From contig NZ_CP110257.1 in the NCBI RefSeq assembly GCF_026013905.1, positions 1,922,001 to 1,986,000 of the forward strand: a DNA stretch of 64,000 bases, given 5' to 3'. Source of the stretch: Schlegelella aquatica (GTDB lineage: Bacteria; Pseudomonadota; Gammaproteobacteria; Burkholderiales; Burkholderiaceae_C). Below the pieces are notes generated by a model. That model was not told where the DNA came from and ran no database searches. It was given only the letters and a program-made list of their open reading frames with translations. Position numbers and translations under genes: made by a program. Of this stretch, positions 35,984 through 44,074 are shown in pieces (the stretch's first letter is position 1; the number at the start of each line of letters is the position of its first letter).

Positions 35984-36969
35984 GGAGTCGAGATCTCTTG
36001 GGGTGTCGATTCGGCTTCTTCGCCGTGCGCTTTCGGACGGCGGCCCGCGTCGGCCCGGCGCGACTCCGACGTCGAGGCGGCAGGAGGCGTCACGTTACGG
36101 GCTGGGTCGCGCGGCGTGCCCGAGAGCGACGCGGCCTCCAACGCCGGCGAGTGCCGGCGCGGCACGACCGCCGCCCGTGCCCGCTGCGCCTGCTGTTGCT
36201 GCTTCCAGGCCGGCCCGATCAGCCGCATGCCGCGCACGCGCTTGACCGCCTGCAGCATGTACACGCCGCCCAGCACCGGCCACCACCGGTGACCGACCCG
36301 GTCCAGCCACTCGCAGCGTGCGAGCCACAGATCAGACCGCACGGCCGGGCGATAGCAGCCGAAGCGGCCCGCCTCGATGTCGAAGCTCAACAGCCGCAAC
36401 CAGTCCCTGAGCCGCCAGTAGCCGATCAGCTCCCCGCCTTGAGGAAAGGCATCGGTCGGGTGGGACCGCCGCCGCGCCAGGCCGCTGCACCGCTTTTGCA
36501 GCGGCCACAGCCCCACCGGGTTGAGGCCGAGCACGATGATGCGGCCCTCCGGCACCAGCACCCGCTCGACCTCGCGCAAAGTGTGATGCGGATCGCGCGA
36601 GAGCTCGAGCGTATGCGGCAGCACCACCAGGTCCAGGCTGGACGACTCGAACGGCAGCGCATCGTAGTCGCACACCAGGGCATGCGGCACCGGCCGCGAG
36701 CCCTCCGCAGCAGATCCTCCTTCCGCGGCGCCAGCGAGCCCCCCCGGCTGGACCTCCGGGTCGGGCAGGCGATCGGACACCACCCAACGGTGGGGCATGC
36801 GGTTGTTGGCCAGCGCTTGCAGCTGCGGCAGCCCCAGCTGCACGGCGTGAAATCCGAACACATCGCCCACGGCCTGGTCGAGCTGTTGTTGCTCCCACCC
36901 CAAGAGATACCTGCCCGTGGGGGTGAGCAACCACTCATCCAAACCTATAATTCGCCCGTCTTGCGTCAT
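35980..36969 (-). CDS. Class I SAM-dependent methyltransferase
   Basis: The frame encodes 329 residues from ATG 36969. A methyltransferase fold is visible from [20 protein letters not shown] through [40 protein letters not shown] and [16 protein letters not shown], the pattern of the proteins found next to rnhA and gloB in betaproteobacteria. The first motif glycines are poorly conserved because of an insert rich in Gly/Ala/Ser (about 75-92). The C-terminal 70 residues are basic and of low complexity. The start is uncertain: ATG 36969 overlaps the divergent gloB ATG, and a TTG at 36942 (LDEWLLTP) fits homologues better. The substrate is unknown. Confidence 0.82.
   Translation of the reverse strand: MTQDGRIIGLDEWLLTPTGRYLLGWEQQQLDQAVGDVFGFHAVQLGLPQLQALANNRMPHRWVVSDRLPDPEVQPGGLAGAAEGGSAAEGSRPVPHALVCDYDALPFESSSLDLVVLPHTLELSRDPHHTLREVERVLVPEGRIIVLGLNPVGLWPLQKRCSGLARRRSHPTDAFPQGGELIGYWRLRDWLRLLSFDIEAGRFGCYRPAVRSDLWLARCEWLDRVGHRWWPVLGGVYMLQAVKRVRGMRLIGPAWKQQQQAQRARAAVVPRRHSPALEAASLSGTPRDPARNVTPPAASTSESRRADAGRRPKAHGEEAESTPQEISTP
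36946..36951 (+). promoter_or_regulatory. TATAAT -10 box just upstream of gloB
   Basis: A perfect TATAAT lies 16 bases before the gloB ATG, so transcription should begin near 36958 with a leader of about 10 nt and no Shine-Dalgarno. The -35 region (TGAGCA, 36924-36929, 16-bp spacing) is weak. Confidence 0.4.
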
Positions 36970-37732
36970 GGAACTCGTCGCTCTACCCGCCTTTGCCGAC
37001 AACTACATCTGGATGCTCCATGACGGCCGGCAAGCCCTCGTGGTGGATCCGGGAGACGCTACGCCCGTCGAGCACGCATTGCAGTCGCAGGGCCTGGAGC
37101 TGACCGGCATTCTAGTGACCCACCATCACGGCGATCACGTCGGCGGCCTCGAGGCGCTGCGCCGCCGGCTCCACGGGCCGGTCTGGGCCCCCGCGGGCGA
37201 GGCGATTCCCGGCGACTGCATCGGCGTGCGCGAAGGCGACCAGTTGCACTGGGCCGGCGTGAGGTTCGACGTCCTGGACGTACCGGGCCACACGGCAGGG
37301 CACATCGCCTACTTCGCGCGGGGCCATCGACCGGCCCCGCTTCTGTTTTGTGGCGACACGCTTTTTTCGGCCGGTTGCGGCCGGCTCTTCGAGGGCACGG
37401 CCGAGCAGATGCACGCCTCCCTGGCCAAACTCGCCGCACTGCCCGACGACACGCTCGTGTGCTGTGCCCACGAATACACCCTCTCCAACCTTCGATTCGC
37501 GCAAGCGGTGGAGCCCGCGAACGCCGACGTGACGGCGCACCTCGCGCACTGCCAGGCGCTGCGCGAACGCGGCGAACCGACCTTGCCGAGTACCCTCGCG
37601 CTCGAAAAGCGGATCAATCCGTTCCTGCGCGTGGACCAGCCCGGCGTGAGGCGTAGCGTGCCTCCCGAGGTGGGCACCGATCCCGTCAGCGTGTTCGCCG
37701 TCCTACGACGATGGAAGAACGAATTTCGATGA
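36968..37732 (+). CDS. gloB: Hydroxyacylglutathione hydrolase (glyoxalase II)
   Basis: Glyoxalase II releases D-lactate and glutathione from S-lactoylglutathione, finishing methylglyoxal detoxification. The 254-residue metallo-beta-lactamase-fold enzyme has ALPAFADNYIWMLHDG, the metal motif THHHGDHVGG, DVPGHTAGHIAYF, FCGDTLFSAGCGRLFEGT and CAHEYTLSNLRFA, and ends with FAVLRRWKNEFR. ATG 36968 is where similarity begins. It overlaps the divergent methyltransferase ATG by two bases. Its stop overlaps the downstream transglycosylase start (ATGA). Confidence 0.97.
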   Translation: MELVALPAFADNYIWMLHDGRQALVVDPGDATPVEHALQSQGLELTGILVTHHHGDHVGGLEALRRRLHGPVWAPAGEAIPGDCIGVREGDQLHWAGVRFDVLDVPGHTAGHIAYFARGHRPAPLLFCGDTLFSAGCGRLFEGTAEQMHASLAKLAALPDDTLVCCAHEYTLSNLRFAQAVEPANADVTAHLAHCQALRERGEPTLPSTLALEKRINPFLRVDQPGVRRSVPPEVGTDPVSVFAVLRRWKNEFR

Positions 37733-39552
37733 ATCCTCTTGATCCCACGCCACCCAGCGCCCCCCGGGGCGGCCTCTCCACTTCGCCGAAACGCGGAGGA
37801 ACACTCGCGCGCACCGGTGCAAGGCTGTGGGCGGCCCTGCGAGGCAGCATCGCGGTGGCGCCTCTGGCACTGCTGGGCTTGGCTGGCTGCTCGACCACGC
37901 CGCCTTCCGCCGAGGACCAGGCGCCGATCGCCCTGGCCGCCTCTGCGCCCGCGGCCCCCGTGGCGGCCGGTCAGCCGCCCACCGGGCGCCCGCGGGAGGC
38001 GGCTGGCAAGGTGCTGCAGACGGCCCTGCCCCCGGGAGGCACCGACGCAGCGGTGATCGTGCCCGACCCCGAAGCGTCTGCGGCCGCCAACAAGCAGGCG
38101 ATGGAAATGCCCTCGCCGATCGAATTGAAGGACGCGGACCTCTGGGACCGCATCCGCCGTGGCTTCGCCATGCCCGATCTGGACAACGATCTCGTGCGCA
38201 ATCGCGAGCAATGGTATGCGTCGCGGCCCGACTACGTGCAGCGCATGACGCAGCGGGCGAGCCGCTACCTGTTCTACATCGTCGAGGAGGTCGAGCGTCG
38301 TGGCTTGCCGACCGAACTCGCCCTGCTGCCGTTCATCGAAAGCGCGTTCAATCCGCAGGCCGTCTCCGTCGCCAAGGCCTCCGGCATGTGGCAGTTCATC
38401 CCCTCCACCGGCAAGCACTTCGAACTCACGCAGAACATCTTCCGCGACGAGCGGCGCGACGTGATGGCCTCGACGCGCGCCGCGCTGGACTACCTCACCA
38501 AGCTGTACGGCATGTTCGGCGACTGGCACCTCGCTCTGGCCGCCTACAACTGGGGTGAAGGCAGTGTGCAGCGCGCCATCGCGCGCAATCAGAAGGCGGG
38601 CCTGCCCACCGACTACGAGAACCTGCGCATGCCGGTGGAGACGCGCTACTACGTCCCCAAGCTGCAAGCGATCAAGAACATCGTGGCACGCCCCGAGAGC
38701 TTCGGCCTGGCGCTGCAGTCCATCGAGAACCACCCCTACTTCCTCACGGTCGAGATCCAGCGCGACATCGACGTGCAACTCGCCGCCCGGCTGGCCGGCG
38801 TGCCGATGGAGGAGTTCCGCGCCCTCAACCCGCAGATGAACAAGCCGGTGATCCTCGCGGCCGGCACCCCGCAGATCCTGCTGCCCTATGACAACGCACG
38901 CCTGTTCATCCGCAATCTGGCCGATCACCGGGGACCGCTCGCCTCCTGGACCGCCTGGGTGGTGCCCCGCACGATGCGCCCCAGCGAGGCCGCGAAGGCC
39001 GCGGGCCTGGACGAGGAGGAACTGCGGGAGGTCAACAAGATCCCCAAGGGCATGTTGATCAAGGCCGGCTCCACGTTGCTCGTGCCGCGCGATGGGGTCA
39101 GGCATGCGAAGGACGTCTCCAGCGAGATCGCCGACAACGCGATCATCGCGCTGGCGCCCGACGTGCCTCCCGGACGCCGCACCGTCGTGAAGGCCGGCAA
39201 GCGCGACACGCTGGCCAGTCTGGCCAAGCGCTACGGCCTTCCGGTGGCACAGGTCGCCCAATGGAACCGCCTGACCCCGAGCGCGAGCCTGGCGCGCGGT
39301 CAGCGGGTGGTGCTGTACCTGCCGGCCAAGAGCGCCTCCCGAGCGACGGCGAAGTCGACCGTCTCGAACGACACCCGCCGCATCGCAGCCACGAAGGAAA
39401 CCCGACGTGCGGTTGGCAAGAGCACGACCCGCACCGCGGGCGCCGGCAAGAAGGCCAGCACCGTTCGTGAAGCCAAGGCCGACAAGCGGGGTGACTCGAA
39501 GAACGCGAGCCGCACGGCGCAGGCGAAGGGCCGGGTCGTGGCCAAGAACTGA
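37729..39552 (+). CDS. MltD-like membrane-bound lytic murein transglycosylase with LysM repeats
   Basis: The 607-residue lipoprotein-like enzyme cleaves peptidoglycan glycan strands to anhydro-muropeptides. A basic N-terminus leads to LALLGLAGC (lipobox). After an Ala/Pro linker comes the SLT domain with catalytic Glu in LPFIESAFNPQAVSVAKASG, then MWQFIPSTGKHF and LAAYNWGEGSVQRAI. Two LysM-like units follow (about 415-455 and 485-530). The C-terminal 75 residues are a Lys/Arg/Thr/Ala-rich tail. ATG 37729 overlaps the gloB stop (ATGA); a start six codons earlier (37711) is also open. Confidence 0.92.
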   Translation: MNPLDPTPPSAPRGGLSTSPKRGGTLARTGARLWAALRGSIAVAPLALLGLAGCSTTPPSAEDQAPIALAASAPAAPVAAGQPPTGRPREAAGKVLQTALPPGGTDAAVIVPDPEASAAANKQAMEMPSPIELKDADLWDRIRRGFAMPDLDNDLVRNREQWYASRPDYVQRMTQRASRYLFYIVEEVERRGLPTELALLPFIESAFNPQAVSVAKASGMWQFIPSTGKHFELTQNIFRDERRDVMASTRAALDYLTKLYGMFGDWHLALAAYNWGEGSVQRAIARNQKAGLPTDYENLRMPVETRYYVPKLQAIKNIVARPESFGLALQSIENHPYFLTVEIQRDIDVQLAARLAGVPMEEFRALNPQMNKPVILAAGTPQILLPYDNARLFIRNLADHRGPLASWTAWVVPRTMRPSEAAKAAGLDEEELREVNKIPKGMLIKAGSTLLVPRDGVRHAKDVSSEIADNAIIALAPDVPPGRRTVVKAGKRDTLASLAKRYGLPVAQVAQWNRLTPSASLARGQRVVLYLPAKSASRATAKSTVSNDTRRIAATKETRRAVGKSTTRTAGAGKKASTVREAKADKRGDSKNASRTAQAKGRVVAKN

Positions 39553-39569
39553 GCCCCTCGACCCCGGGC

Positions 39570-39594
39570 GAGTCACGCCGATGGCGCGTGACTC
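39570..39594. terminator. Hairpin between convergent mltD-like and binding-protein genes
   Basis: A perfect 9-bp stem (GAGTCACGC, 39570-39578, with 39586-39594) and a 7-nt loop sit 17 bases after the transglycosylase stop and overlap the stop of the opposing gene. Position suggests a bidirectional terminator, although no U-tract is seen. Confidence 0.4.
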
Positions 39595-40675
39595 AAGCCT
39601 TCAGCCAGCGGGCCTTGGCCTTGAGGGCGAACTCATTGGTGTGGCCGCGCTCGACGGCCGCGTCCAGCCCTGCCCCGCTCGATTCCGCCAGGGCGCCAGC
39701 CACGGTGGAGGTCGTGCGTCCCGCGTCGGACGACAGGACGCCGTCCACCGAATAGCACTCGCGCACCTTGTAGAAGGACGCCAGGTAGAGCGCCCGGTCC
39801 TCCGTGAACTGGGGGTCGGGGACGGCGGCGATCAGATCCTGTGGCTGCGCCGTCTGCAACCAGCGAAGCGCGCGCACCATCGCGTGCGCAACCGCCTGGC
39901 ACACCTCACGATGACGCTCGACATAGCCGCTGGCGGCGTAGAGGCAGGTGCCCGGCAGCGGACCGCCGAACAGATCGCGAGCCCCCTTCACCGTGCGCGG
40001 GTCGGCGATGAGGCGCAGTTCGCCCCGCTGCTCCAGTTGGGTCACGCCGGGGTCGATGTGGCTCAACGCGTCCACCCGGCCCGTGCGCACGGCCAGCACG
40101 GCTTCACGCAGGCCCGGCAGCGTCACCCAAGTCACCTCATGGGGTTGCACGCCGGCCCGCGCGAGCACCACGCGCGCCAACAGCTCGGACGACGTCCCCG
40201 GCGCCGAGACCCCGATGCGGCGGCCTTTGAGATCCGCAACGCTCTTGACCCCGGGCAGCGCCCGCGTGCACACGCCGAAGGCGGCGATCGGCGAACGACC
40301 ATCCACGACCACCGATTGGACTGAATCGCCCAGGAGCTGGCGCAGCACGACCTGCAGGAACGAACCCGAGGCGAACTCCGCCCTCCCCGCATGCAGCGCC
40401 GCGAGCGCCACGGCGGGAGTGGGGGCCTCCATGAGCGCCACATCCAGGCCCTCCGCCTCGAGATAGCCCAATTGCCGCGCCACCGTCACCGGCAGATGGC
40501 ACAGCGACTGGTCCGGGCCGACCAGCAGGCGCACCCGGATGCGTTCGGGCCTGCCTTGGGTCAAGGTCGGACACGCGAGCATCGCCCCGAGAGCGCCTCC
40601 CACGCGCAGCAAGCCCCGCCGCGAAACGGCGGCGCGCCCTGACAACGTGCGGTGAGGAACGGGGAGAATGCGCAT
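39593..40675 (-). CDS. ABC transporter substrate-binding protein, SsuA/NMT1-like, solitary
   Basis: The 360-residue protein resembles periplasmic binding proteins for sulfonates, nitrate or pyrimidine precursors. It has a twin-arginine signal (AVSRRGLLRVGGALGAML), then RIRVRLLVGPDQSLCHLPVT, ARQLGYLEAEGLDVALMEAP, SVADLKGRRIGVSAPGT and GRVDALSHIDPGV, the usual type-2 fold order. The ligand cannot be read. No permease or ATPase gene is adjacent, so it either uses a distant transporter or has a sensory role. It faces away from recR, with a short tandem repeat in the upstream gap. Confidence 0.85.
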   Translation of the reverse strand: MRILPVPHRTLSGRAAVSRRGLLRVGGALGAMLACPTLTQGRPERIRVRLLVGPDQSLCHLPVTVARQLGYLEAEGLDVALMEAPTPAVALAALHAGRAEFASGSFLQVVLRQLLGDSVQSVVVDGRSPIAAFGVCTRALPGVKSVADLKGRRIGVSAPGTSSELLARVVLARAGVQPHEVTWVTLPGLREAVLAVRTGRVDALSHIDPGVTQLEQRGELRLIADPRTVKGARDLFGGPLPGTCLYAASGYVERHREVCQAVAHAMVRALRWLQTAQPQDLIAAVPDPQFTEDRALYLASFYKVRECYSVDGVLSSDAGRTTSTVAGALAESSGAGLDAAVERGHTNEFALKAKARWLKA

Positions 40676-40718
40676 GGACCCAGCTTACGCAGGCCCCGCC
40701 TCCCCTCCAATCGGGGGA

Positions 40719-40757
40719 GCACCCGGCAGGGAAAGCACCCGGCAGGGAAAGCACCGG
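40719..40757. repeat. 16-bp tandem repeat, 2.4 copies
   Basis: The unit GCACCCGGCAGGGAAA occurs at 40719-40734 and 40735-40750, with seven more matching bases after that. It fills part of the 127-bp gap between recR and the binding-protein gene, 44-82 bases upstream of the latter's start. It may be a slippage product or a regulator site. Confidence 0.7.
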
Positions 40758-40802
40758 GCCCGGGAAGTCCGTGCCGTCCGCGCCGATACCGGCGATTACC
40801 GA

Positions 40803-41384
40803 TCAGCGCCGGTCCACGAGCGCATGGGCGATCGTTCCGAGGTCCACGTACTCGAGTTCGCTGCCAATCGGCACCCCGCGAGCCAGGCGGGTCACCGTCA
40901 AACCCCGCGCCTTCAAAGCCTCGGCGAGGACGTGAGCGGTGGCCTCGCCTTCGGCGGTGAAGTTCGTCGCGATGATGACTTCGCTCACTTCGCCGTCCGT
41001 GGCACGTGCGTAGAGTCGCTCCAACCCGATGTCGCGCGGTCCGATGCCGTCGAGCGGGCTCAAGCGCCCCATGAGGACGAAGTAGAGCCCACGGTAGCTG
41101 CCCGTGCGCTCGACGGCTGCCTGATCGGCGGGCGTCTCGACCACGCACAGTTGCGTGCGATCGCGTTCGGGATCCAAGCAGGTGGCACACACCTCCTGCT
41201 CGGTGAAGGTATTGCAGCGCCTGCAATGCCGCACTGCCGCCACCGCTCGTTCCAAAGCCTGCGCGAGCACGTGCGCCCCTTCGCGGTCGTGCTGCAGCAA
41301 GTGAAAGGCGATGCGCGCGGCCGACTTCGGTCCCACGCCGGGCAGGCGGCGCAGGGCCTCCACGAGCGCATCGAATGCGGACAT
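40803..41384 (-). CDS. recR: Recombination protein RecR
   Basis: RecR works with RecO and RecF to load RecA on gapped DNA. The 193-residue protein has the helix-hairpin-helix [19 protein letters not shown], the four-Cys zinc motif [16 protein letters not shown] and a Toprim domain with [20 protein letters not shown] and [18 protein letters not shown]. It is slightly shorter than E. coli RecR (201). It is the last gene of dnaX-ybaB-recR. Confidence 0.97.
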   Translation of the reverse strand: MSAFDALVEALRRLPGVGPKSAARIAFHLLQHDREGAHVLAQALERAVAAVRHCRRCNTFTEQEVCATCLDPERDRTQLCVVETPADQAAVERTGSYRGLYFVLMGRLSPLDGIGPRDIGLERLYARATDGEVSEVIIATNFTAEGEATAHVLAEALKARGLTVTRLARGVPIGSELEYVDLGTIAHALVDRR

Positions 41385-41415
41385 CGCCGGCCTTGCCTCG
41401 ACGAGGATGCGGGAC

Positions 41416-41742
41416 TCAGAACGGGAACTTCATGCCCGGCGGAAGCGGCAGGCCGGCCGTGAGCTTGCTCATCTTCTCCTGGCTCAACTCCTCCGCCCGC
41501 CGCACGGCATCGTTGAAAGCGGCTGCCACCAGATCCTCCAGCATGTCCTTGTCGTCGGCCAGGAGGCTGGGGTCGATGGCGACGCGCTTGACGTCGTGCT
41601 TGCAGGTCATCAATACCTTGACCAGGCCCGCACCCGACTGGCCCTCCACCTCCATCTGCGCCAGTTCTTCCTGCGCGCGCCGCAGGTTCTCCTGCATCTG
41701 CTGGGCCTGCTTCATCAGCCCGGCCAGTTGACCTTTCATCAT
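41416..41742 (-). CDS. YbaB/EbfC family nucleoid-associated protein
   Basis: The 108-residue DNA-binding protein has the family pattern [23 protein letters not shown]-like [16 protein letters not shown], and [19 protein letters not shown] at the end. It forms dimers that coat DNA. The start is the first of two adjacent ATGs (41742) behind AAAGGA, which discards about 20 upstream codons without similarity. It lies between dnaX and recR, its invariant genomic place. Confidence 0.96.
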   Translation of the reverse strand: MMKGQLAGLMKQAQQMQENLRRAQEELAQMEVEGQSGAGLVKVLMTCKHDVKRVAIDPSLLADDKDMLEDLVAAAFNDAVRRAEELSQEKMSKLTAGLPLPPGMKFPF

Positions 41743-41803
41743 GACGGTTCCTTTCGTGGATTCAAGTGCGGCGGAGCGAGGCCGCCGCCCGTTCGGATTC
41801 ATC

Positions 41804-43858
41804 TCACAGCGGTTTGACCGAGCCGGGCACGATGCGCGCCGTGGCGAACTGCTGCAGAAGGCTCACCACCAGCGGATCGTTGCGCAGCGCCTCCTCGGCC
41901 GCGCGCTGGCGCGCCTCGCGCTGTGCCGCCTCGCGCCGGGCGGGGGTGTCGGAGGTCGGGGCCACCTCCACCTGAAGCCGGACCGCGTGGCCCAGCAGCT
42001 GCGTCAGCGCGGCCTCCAGCTTCGCGCGTGTGCCCTCGGCAGCGAGCGTGCCGCGTTCCACCCGCAGGTGGAAGTGGGTCTGCGCGTCATCCACCTCGAC
42101 CAGCTCAGACTGCATCGCCAGTTCGCGCACCAGGGCGGCGACGAGTTCGCGCTCGCACAACTGCCGCACGCAGGCATGCCATCGATCGCCGTGCACCGAG
42201 GGAGCCACCGCGCCGGTCGCAGTCGGGCCCTTCGACACGTGCGAATCGGTGGCGCTCCTCGGTTCGGCCTCCTGCGAAGGCGCAGCGTCTGCCACAGGGG
42301 CGACGGCGATATGCCGAGCGACGGCGGAGGAATGCGCCTGTGGCGCAACCTGGGGGAGCGGCTGCGCGGGCTCGTGCTCGTCGGCCACCGGCGCGTCGAG
42401 CCAGGGCGGGAGATCGTCTTCGATCCGGGCCGTCGCAGGTGCGCGCTCGCGGGCCGAGGGGGGGACGGCGCCTGCGGCGCTCGGTGGCCGCGGGCACACA
42501 TCGCCCGCAGAGCGCTGGGACCCGGACTGCAGGGCCGGCGCGACCGGCCGCGTGACAGCCGCTCCCGGGGACGTATCGGCGCCGAGGGGTGAAGAAGACG
42601 GCTCCAGCACCGGCGTCGGGGCGGCCCGCGCCGGCACGGCGGGCTCACCCGCGCCCCGGCGCTGCGCCTGGGCCGCTGCCGCACGAGGCGGCGCCACCGG
42701 CACCCTGGTGGTGGCCGCCGGGGGCCGCTGCAACGCCTGGGAACGCACCGGACCGGAGTCCGCAGGACGAAAGGCCAACATGCGCAGCAGCGCCATCGTC
42801 AGCCCGCTGTATTCGTCCGGCGCCAAGCCGAGTTCGTTGCGGCCGTGCAAGGCCATGCTGTAGAGCAGCTGCGTCTCCTCCGCCGGCAAGGCGGCGGCCA
42901 ACCGGGTGACGCTGGAGGCCTCCGGGTCGTCGGGCGAAACACACTCCGGCACGACCTGTGCGACGGCGATCTCCTGCAGGACCGTGGCCATTTCCTCCAG
43001 GGCGCCCGCCGCCGAGAGCCCGCGCGCGCGCAGTTCCTCGGCCGTCGCCACGACGGTGCGCCCGTCACGCGCGGCAAGCGCCTCGAGCAACCGGTAGACG
43101 TGCGAGCGGTCGACGGCGCCCAGCATCTGGCGCACGCTGGCCTCCTCCAGCCGGCCCGAGCCGAAGGCGATCGCCTGGTCGGTGAGCGACAGCGCATCGC
43201 GCATCGAGCCGCGCGCTGCACGCGCCAGCAAGCGCACGGCCGCGGGGTCGGCCTCGATGGCCTCCGCCTGCAGCACACGCATCAGGTGCTCGCACACCGT
43301 CTCGGGCGCCATGGGCCGCAGGTTGAACTGCAGGCAGCGCGACAACACCGTGACCGGCACCTTCTGGGGGTCGGTGGTCGCGAGCACGAACTTGAGGTAC
43401 TCCGGAGGCTCCTCCAGCGTCTTCAACATCGCGTTGAACGCGGTGTTGGACAGCATGTGGACCTCGTCGATCATGTAGACCTTGAAGCGGCCGACGACCG
43501 GCTTGTAGATCGCCTGATCCAGCAGCTGGGAGATCTCCTCGACCCCCCGGTTGGAGGCGGCGTCGAGCTCGACGTAGTCGACGAAGCGGCCGGCGTCGAT
43601 CTCGCGGCACGCCTCGCACTGGCCGCAAGGCGTCGGGGTGATGCCGCCCTGCCCGTCCGGGCCGACGCAATTGAGGGACTTGGCGAGGATGCGCGAGACG
43701 GTCGTCTTGCCCACGCCACGCGTGCCCGTGAAGAGATAAGCATGGTGCAGCCGCTGCTGCGTGAGCGCATTGGCGAGCGCCTGCACCACATGCTCTTGCC
43801 CCACCATCTGCTCGAAGGTGCGAGGCCGGTACTTGCGGGCAAGAACGAGGTAGCTCAT
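41804..43858 (-). CDS. dnaX: DNA polymerase III subunits gamma and tau
   Basis: DnaX is the clamp-loader ATPase; the tau form also holds the polymerases together. The 684-residue protein has Walker A in [16 protein letters not shown], a zinc site with CGQCEAC, Walker B near [20 protein letters not shown], sensor [11 protein letters not shown], domain III, then a long Ala/Pro/Arg-rich linker (about 365-540) and the tau C-terminal domain. I see no A-rich slippery site, so a gamma form by frameshifting is not indicated. A TAGAAT -10 box lies eight bases before the ATG, suggesting a leaderless or near-leaderless transcript. Confidence 0.97.
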   Translation of the reverse strand: MSYLVLARKYRPRTFEQMVGQEHVVQALANALTQQRLHHAYLFTGTRGVGKTTVSRILAKSLNCVGPDGQGGITPTPCGQCEACREIDAGRFVDYVELDAASNRGVEEISQLLDQAIYKPVVGRFKVYMIDEVHMLSNTAFNAMLKTLEEPPEYLKFVLATTDPQKVPVTVLSRCLQFNLRPMAPETVCEHLMRVLQAEAIEADPAAVRLLARAARGSMRDALSLTDQAIAFGSGRLEEASVRQMLGAVDRSHVYRLLEALAARDGRTVVATAEELRARGLSAAGALEEMATVLQEIAVAQVVPECVSPDDPEASSVTRLAAALPAEETQLLYSMALHGRNELGLAPDEYSGLTMALLRMLAFRPADSGPVRSQALQRPPAATTRVPVAPPRAAAAQAQRRGAGEPAVPARAAPTPVLEPSSSPLGADTSPGAAVTRPVAPALQSGSQRSAGDVCPRPPSAAGAVPPSARERAPATARIEDDLPPWLDAPVADEHEPAQPLPQVAPQAHSSAVARHIAVAPVADAAPSQEAEPRSATDSHVSKGPTATGAVAPSVHGDRWHACVRQLCERELVAALVRELAMQSELVEVDDAQTHFHLRVERGTLAAEGTRAKLEAALTQLLGHAVRLQVEVAPTSDTPARREAAQREARQRAAEEALRNDPLVVSLLQQFATARIVPGSVKPL

Positions 43859-43865
43859 CGCCCGG

Positions 43866-43871
43866 ATTCTA
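43866..43871 (-). promoter_or_regulatory. TAGAAT -10 box abutting the dnaX start
   Basis: On the minus strand TAGAAT (43871-43866) ends seven bases before the dnaX ATG (43858), so the expected start nearly coincides with the initiation codon. No convincing -35 element is seen (TGCCCG at 17-bp spacing). Confidence 0.35.
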
Positions 43872-43946
43872 CGGGGGCCACCGCCCCTCGGGCATGCCCC
43901 GGAACCTCGAATGCCCGCAGTGCCAGCCCGTGCTTGCCGTCTCGCC

Positions 43947-43952
43947 TACAAT
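43947..43952 (+). promoter_or_regulatory. ffs: -10 box of the SRP RNA gene
   Basis: TACAAT sits eight bases upstream of the predicted 5' end of the 4.5S RNA. The -35 region is poorly conserved. The element lies in the divergent dnaX/SRP RNA spacer. Confidence 0.45.
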
Positions 43953-43959
43953 GCGTCGT

Positions 43960-44054
43960 GACGGGCCTCCCCGCATGGGAGCGCGGCCAACCGGGTCAGG
44001 TCGGGAACGAAGCAGCCCCAACCGTTGCGACCAGTGCCGGGGTTAAGGCTCGTC
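43960..44054 (+). ncRNA. ffs: 4.5S RNA, bacterial signal recognition particle RNA
   Basis: The RNA scaffolds Ffh to target nascent membrane proteins. The conserved Ffh-binding core is visible: GGGTCAGGTCGGGAACGAAG followed by CAGCCCCAACCGTTGCG, and the asymmetric-loop partner ACCAGTGCCGGGGTTAA. The ends pair perfectly (ACGGGCCT 43961-43968 with AGGCTCGT 44046-44053, one G-U), giving a hairpin of about 94 nt, close to the small bacterial form. It starts eight bases after a TACAAT box and converges on the pseudokinase gene 21 bases downstream. Confidence 0.93.
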
Positions 44055-44074
44055 ACCCTTTCCCACGCCCCCTC

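Noticed and set aside
41804..43858. Programmed frameshift in dnaX for a gamma subunit
   Set aside because: I found no A-rich slippery heptamer or long A-run at the end of domain III, so the E. coli or Thermus mechanisms are not supported.
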